From Candidatus Phocaeicola excrementigallinarum (GTDB lineage Bacteria > Bacteroidota > Bacteroidia > Bacteroidales > Bacteroidaceae): a DNA stretch of 46,687 bases. Where the stretch lies: NCBI GenBank assembly GCA_019120125.1, contig DWVR01000011.1, positions 1 through 46,687 of the forward strand, in the 5' to 3' direction. Under the pieces are notes generated by a model. The model saw only the letters and a program-made list of their open reading frames with translations, ran no database searches and had not been told where the DNA came from. This document shows, piece by piece, positions 43,880 through 46,687 of this stretch (its first letter is position 1; every line of letters begins with the position of its first letter). A program made the translations under genes and the position numbers.

Positions 43880-44694
43880 GACGCGACAGGTATTAAAGGC
43901 AACACATTCTTGTTTTCCTCCTCACCGGCCATAGGTACGGCAGAGGCGATGTCGGAATAATACACCACCTTCCACTCTCCCGCCTCATCCTCGGTCAGCG
44001 CCGACATGGTTTCCACCCAGTCGCCCGAATTCAGGTAATGGACACCGTTTATCATCCGGTTCTCAGGATGATGGATATGTCCGCATATCACTCCCTCACA
44101 TTGGCGCGAACGTGCGAAGTCGACCAGCACATTCTCAAAGTCAGAGATATAGGATACGGCACTCTTCACCTTCTGCTTGATGGCCTGCGAAAGAGAATAA
44201 TACGGCTTTCCCCGCTTCACCCGGTACTTGTTGTACTGGCTGTTGAGCCAGAGCAACACCGTATATCCGATATCGCCCAACTTGGCCAGCCATTTCATCT
44301 CGGTGGTCACCTTGTCGAACACATCCCCGTGGGTCACGAAATAATGTTTCCCGTTGCTTTCCAGCATATAGTCCCTCACAATGCGCAGGTTCGCCAGTTG
44401 CAGAGGGGCCAGATTGTCGAGAAAGTCATCATGATTGCCACGCACATAGATGATATCCGTGCCATGCTTCTCCATCATCTTCATGATGATCTTGAAGAAA
44501 TGAGTATGCTCCCGCTTCCATTTGCCGATGCCCGATTTCTGGAGATGCCACCCGTCGATGATGTCTCCGTTCATGATGAGGCGGCCGCAGTCCACCCGTC
44601 TCAGAAAGTCGCTGATCTGGTCTACTTTTGAATGGGATGTGCCCAAGTGGATGTCCGAAACCACAATGGTCCGGTAATAAGGTCTTGCTTCCAT
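43876..44694 (-). CDS. COG2908 calcineurin-like phosphoesterase (LpxH-related)
   Basis: The 272-residue protein has the full metallophosphoesterase motif set: VSDIHLG (12-18), GDIIDGWH (43-50), GNHDD (86-90), THGD (121-124) and CGHIHHPE (204-211). This is the COG2908 family that includes LpxH, which cleaves UDP-2,3-diacylglucosamine in lipid A synthesis. Coupling to a glycosyltransferase, rather than to lpx genes, makes a different phospho- or UDP-lipid substrate quite possible, so I leave the symbol empty. It is first of the pair and has a promoter motif upstream. Confidence 0.85.
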   Translation of the reverse strand: MEARPYYRTIVVSDIHLGTSHSKVDQISDFLRRVDCGRLIMNGDIIDGWHLQKSGIGKWKREHTHFFKIIMKMMEKHGTDIIYVRGNHDDFLDNLAPLQLANLRIVRDYMLESNGKHYFVTHGDVFDKVTTEMKWLAKLGDIGYTVLLWLNSQYNKYRVKRGKPYYSLSQAIKQKVKSAVSYISDFENVLVDFARSRQCEGVICGHIHHPENRMINGVHYLNSGDWVETMSALTEDEAGEWKVVYYSDIASAVPMAGEEENKNVLPLIPVAS

Positions 44695-44721
44695 AGCTTA
44701 TGTTTGTCTCTTAATGACGTA

Positions 44722-44729
44722 CAAAAATA
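44722..44729 (-). promoter_or_regulatory. -7 promoter element of the phosphoesterase-glycosyltransferase pair
   Basis: Minus-strand TATTTTTG matches TAnnTTTG, 28 nt before the start at 44694. The -33 box is not evident. Confidence 0.4.
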
Positions 44730-44880
44730 CCACGCCGATATTACGATATTGTGTCTCTCAGATGAATAAGGCGTTTCTGAAAATAAACAAGCCACCTCTG
44801 TTCACACAGAAATGGCAAGTCGACTAAATAATATTGGCAATTTTATCTATTTGGTGTGTTAGAGCTTTCTTTTTTCCGGC

Positions 44881-45072
44881 TCAGGCTATATCCTCAATAT
44901 AGAAGATGGAGTTGATCTCGTTGAAGAATTCCTCAGCCGCCTCCTCAAGGTTCTCTATGGCTTCTTCCGCCGTCTCTCCGAACGCGCAGCATTGCTCGTG
45001 ATTAAGCAGATAAGCGTAATACTCACCCCCTGAAGTGCATTCCACCACGTACTTGTTTCCGATTGTTTCCAT
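44881..45072 (-). CDS. Orphan HicB-like small protein
   Basis: The 63-residue protein has the partial RNase H-like fold of HicB antitoxins: an N-terminal strand KYVVECTSGGEYYAYLLNHE, then the FGETAEEAIENLEEAAEEFF helix that matches the 'GdTxeEAlxnlxea' signature. There is no C-terminal DNA-binding domain. No HicA-type partner (short dsRBD-like toxin with a GSHxxY motif) is encoded on either side. The start was set at 45072 rather than 45078 because the AGGAGG at 45081-45086 is 8 nt from the former and only 2 nt from the latter. It may be a free-standing regulator or a decayed antitoxin. Confidence 0.7.
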   Translation of the reverse strand: METIGNKYVVECTSGGEYYAYLLNHEQCCAFGETAEEAIENLEEAAEEFFNEINSIFYIEDIA

Positions 45073-45080
45073 ACTCATAT

Positions 45081-45086
45081 CCTCCT
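45081..45086 (-). promoter_or_regulatory. Strong Shine-Dalgarno sequence of the HicB-like gene
   Basis: Minus-strand AGGAGG lies 8 nt before the ATG at 45072. Such a complete anti-16S match is rare upstream of the other genes here, as expected for Bacteroidota, and suggests high or foreign-type translation initiation. Confidence 0.6.
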
Positions 45087-45208
45087 ATTTTTGTCTGTAC
45101 AAAAGTCGCCCTTTCATGTTACAGAACGATTGCCGGAAGATTACTTTTCCATGAAATCCATACTCCTGCCTGACAGCCATACCTTTAAAGTCTCCCATCT
45201 GAAAAAGA

Positions 45209-45381
45209 GACTTTCCTGAAAATGCCCTGACATATTCTATAGTCCGGCTGGTGAACCGTACGGTCCATGCCGGTGAACCATACAGTCCACGCTGTCGGTC
45301 CATACAGTCCACGTGCCGGACTATAGAATATGTCAAGACGTTTCCATAAAAATATCCGGACATTCCATAAAAAGCCGGATT
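45209..45381. repeat. Degenerate array of about 18-25-bp units
   Basis: Boundaries fall at recurring CCG|GAC, CCG|GTG or CCT|GAC junctions, giving units of 20, 22, 22, 25, 21, 22, 18 and 19 bp. An exact 14-bp direct repeat CCATACAGTCCACG occurs at 45278-45291 and 45300-45313, and GGTGAACC occurs twice. The A-rich units GACGTTTCCATAAAAATATC and GACATTCCATAAAAAGCCGG resemble those of the array at 4848-4936. The spacing does not keep a reading frame. Confidence 0.55.
45228..45335. repeat. Perfect 21-bp inverted repeat flanking 66 bp
   Basis: Arms 45228-45248 and 45315-45335 are exact inverted copies containing ATTCTATAGTCCGGC. The loop holds three variants of a GTGAACCRTACRGTCCA phrase, one with the palindrome ACCGTACGGT. 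The arms enclose no promoter motif. Confidence 0.8.
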
Positions 45382-45385
45382 GAAA

Positions 45386-45413
45386 CTGTAACTTTACAGA
45401 CGCTTTTGCGTCT
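45386..45413 (+). promoter_or_regulatory. Nested palindromes at the probable promoter of the GIN-domain gene
   Basis: CTGTAA-CT-TTACAG (45386-45399) overlaps TAACTTTA (45389-45396), one base off the -7 consensus. It is followed by hairpin AGACGC-TTTT-GCGTCT (45398-45413). The ATG is 33 nt further on. This could be an operator plus 5' mRNA hairpin. Confidence 0.4.
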
Positions 45414-45445
45414 AAGATATAAAGCAAACATTAAAGACAAAACGT

Positions 45446-46360
45446 ATGAAACATTTTTCAAAAACAATGGCCCTGTGTGTCATGGTTCTGACACCGGCCC
45501 TCTCCGGATGCTATGCCGGCACGAACACCGTGGTAAAACCGAGCAGCAATTATGTGACCGAAAAAGTGACACTCTCCGACATCAATGCCATCAAGGCGAC
45601 ATCATCAGTCGATGTTGTCTATACACAGGCCTCCGGCACACCGTATGCCGAGATTTATGCTCCCGACAACATCGTACCGCTGGTAAAAGTGGCACAGGAA
45701 GGAAACCGCCTGTCGGTAGGGTTCAAGAGCAACACCTCCATCCATGGAAGATACAGATGCGAAGTCAGAGTGTTCGCACCCGAAGTGACCTCCTTCTCCA
45801 CTTCCAGCTCATCGGACATCACATTAGCCAACGGACTGAAGACCACAAAAGATGTCGTCCTGAAAGCATCCAGCAGCGGCGACATTGAGGCGGAGTCCCT
45901 GCAATGCGGCAATCTGGAGATGACAACGTCCAGCAGCGGCGACATTACAGTTGCCCGTATCGCCTGCGGAATGCTCGCACTGAACACGAACAGCAGTGGC
46001 GACATCGAAGTGGGCGCGGCCGAATGTGACGGAGCTGATATCAGCTCCAATTCATCGGGAGATTGCACGGTGACGAACATGACCTGCAAAGGAGATGTCA
46101 AGGCTTCCACCAATTCATCCAGCGACATCACCCTGTCGGGCACTTGCCGGAACGCAACCCTCAGCGCCAGCTCGGCGGGAGGTGTTTACGCAAAGAACCT
46201 GCGGGCCAAGGATGTGACCGCAAAGGCCAGTTCGGCAGGTGATGTGGAATGTAATGTCAGTGGCGTACTTTCCACTTCCGTTTCAAGTGCGGGCGGCATA
46301 CGCTACAAAGGAAACCCCACCCGGATTGAAGGCAAGATAAAAGGAGTGTCCCGGATGTAA
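45446..46360 (+). CDS. GIN-domain (DUF2807) lipoprotein with SSSGD repeats
   Basis: The 304-residue lipoprotein (lipobox ALSGC, C22) has a domain matching DUF2807, the 'auto-transporter adhesin head GIN' family, which forms a right-handed beta-helix. From residue about 117 to the end there are nine turns of about 18-21 residues, each starting with a variant of SSSGDI (SSSSDITLA, SSSGDIEAE, SSSGDITVA, NSSGDIEVG, NSSGDCTVT, NSSSDITLS, SSAGGVYAK, SSAGDVECN, SSAGGIRYK). The N-terminal part IKATSSVDVVYTQASGTPYA is the family hallmark. Cell-surface or periplasmic localisation is expected; function is unknown. It is monocistronic. Confidence 0.9.
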   Translation: MKHFSKTMALCVMVLTPALSGCYAGTNTVVKPSSNYVTEKVTLSDINAIKATSSVDVVYTQASGTPYAEIYAPDNIVPLVKVAQEGNRLSVGFKSNTSIHGRYRCEVRVFAPEVTSFSTSSSSDITLANGLKTTKDVVLKASSSGDIEAESLQCGNLEMTTSSSGDITVARIACGMLALNTNSSGDIEVGAAECDGADISSNSSGDCTVTNMTCKGDVKASTNSSSDITLSGTCRNATLSASSAGGVYAKNLRAKDVTAKASSAGDVECNVSGVLSTSVSSAGGIRYKGNPTRIEGKIKGVSRM

Positions 46361-46395
46361 GGCACACCCCACACACGCCTTTATCGGAAAACCGG

Positions 46396-46454
46396 ACACA
46401 GAGGGATGTAACAGGCTGGAATTCAAGCATTCCATACTCATACATCCTCTGTGT
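46396..46454. repeat. Compound palindrome downstream of the GIN-domain gene
   Basis: Outer arms ACACAGAGGGATGTA (46396-46410) and TACATCCTCTGTGT (46441-46454) pair with one bulged G. Inner arms TGGAAT (46417-46422) and ATTCCA (46429-46434) form a second stem. There is no T-run. TGTCGCGACA, a separate 10-bp palindrome, lies just beyond at 46465-46474. Confidence 0.6.
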
Positions 46455-46543
46455 TCATGAATCATGTCGCGACACATCCGACAACCCTCCGTACCAAACG
46501 GAAAGACTTTTCCGAAGAACATCATAAAAAAATGTCACAAAAG

Positions 46544-46575
46544 TCTTGGAGATTCAAAAAATAGTTGTACCTTTG
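46544..46575 (+). promoter_or_regulatory. Promoter of the tRNA-Asp gene
   Basis: TCTTG (46544-46548) and TACCTTTG (46568-46575), 19 nt apart, fit the Bacteroides promoter pattern 42 nt before the tRNA. Confidence 0.6.
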
Positions 46576-46616
46576 CAACCGCAATCGAGAGAGAAAGCGA
46601 CAAGACAAAACAGAAT

Positions 46617-46687
46617 GGTGCGTTAGTTCAGTTGGTTAGAATACATGCCTGTCACGCATGGGGTCACGGGTTCGAGTCCCGTACGCA
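46617..46687 (+). tRNA. tRNA-Asp (anticodon GTC), 3' end cut by the window edge
   Basis: The cloverleaf is clear. The 5' acceptor strand GGTGCGT pairs with ACGCA plus bases just outside the window, and a D-arm follows (AGTTCAGTTGGTTAGAAT). The anticodon arm is CATGC-CTGTCAC-GCATG with anticodon GTC, and the T-arm is ACGGG-TTCGAGT-CCCGT. Only the last acceptor bases and discriminator are missing. Confidence 0.95.

Larger units (their letters stand above)
45079..45445. other. Repeat-filled gap between the HicB-like and GIN-domain genes
   Basis: This 367-bp gap contains the Shine-Dalgarno of the HicB-like gene, the 22-bp-period array (45209-45381) with its perfect 21-bp inverted repeat, and two nested palindromes at the likely promoter of the GIN-domain gene. 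Minus-strand open frames crossing it translate to repetitive sequence and are not credible genes. The stretch 45087-45208 shows nothing certain. Confidence 0.65.

Noticed and set aside
45228-45335. Invertible promoter (phase-variation switch)
   Set aside because: The perfect inverted repeat fits, but the 66-bp loop has no TAnnTTTG motif in either direction and no recombinase gene is nearby. I keep it only as a repeat.
45313-45888. Plus-strand open frame of 191 codons crossing the array and the GIN-domain gene
   Set aside because: It overlaps the well-supported lipoprotein in another frame and starts inside the inverted repeat.

Overview
The window is a chromosomal segment of a member of the Bacteroidales, most likely Bacteroides or Phocaeicola. 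This rests on four things. The protein families are Bacteroidota-typical: a SusC/SusD pair, a FimB/Mfa2-type fimbrial lipoprotein, DUF3836, DUF3810, a fused SpmA/SpmB protein, and a three-subunit-type succinate dehydrogenase/fumarate reductase. Upstream regions repeatedly show the Bacteroides -7 element TAnnTTTG. Shine-Dalgarno sequences are almost absent. Short signal-peptidase-II lipoproteins are common. I cannot name the species from the sequence. Nothing points to a prophage, plasmid, conjugative element, intact insertion sequence or CRISPR array.

Layout. 1-871: end of an sdhA/frdA gene and complete sdhC, minus strand, with promoter. 1348-4398: a minus-strand surface locus with two fimbrillin-type lipoproteins behind a 71-codon gene of unknown function. 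It is bordered by a REPIN-like double hairpin on one side and an 812-bp repeat-rich gap on the other. 5211-10432: a tight minus-strand operon of acetyltransferase-like gene, parE, coaD and ctpA. 10590-12988: DUF3810 gene and, divergently, spmAB. 13000-19587: a plus-strand housekeeping run of ybeY, mnmG, apt, uvrC, dtd, mazG-like and deoC, with a perfect 16-bp parS centromere palindrome just after mnmG. 19668-23508: divergent polyprenyl synthase and polA. 23663-24745: DUF3836 gene and the decayed 3' end of an iron alcohol dehydrogenase. 24951-28425: ychF, panE, a CAT-fold acetyltransferase, and rdgB.

28744-35560 is a nutrient-uptake locus: an AraC-type regulator, a small unknown lipoprotein, then SusC and SusD, with no glycoside hydrolases. 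35633-44694 is minus strand: YitT family, leuS, exopolyphosphatase, polyphosphate kinase, a glycosyltransferase and a COG2908 phosphoesterase. The last two overlap by 4 bp and look like a glycolipid or envelope pair. 44881-46360: an orphan HicB-like protein with an unusually good Shine-Dalgarno, a second 22-bp-period repeat array carrying a perfect 21-bp inverted repeat, and a GIN-domain (DUF2807) lipoprotein. The window ends inside a tRNA-Asp gene.

Most genes are ordinary housekeeping genes. The points most worth a second look are the parS site next to mnmG, the two unlinked intergenic arrays that share a degenerate 22-bp phrase, the REPIN-like element, the 71-residue peptide heading the fimbrial locus, the helix-rich insertions and compositional mosaic in the fimbrillin genes, and the orphan HicB-like gene.
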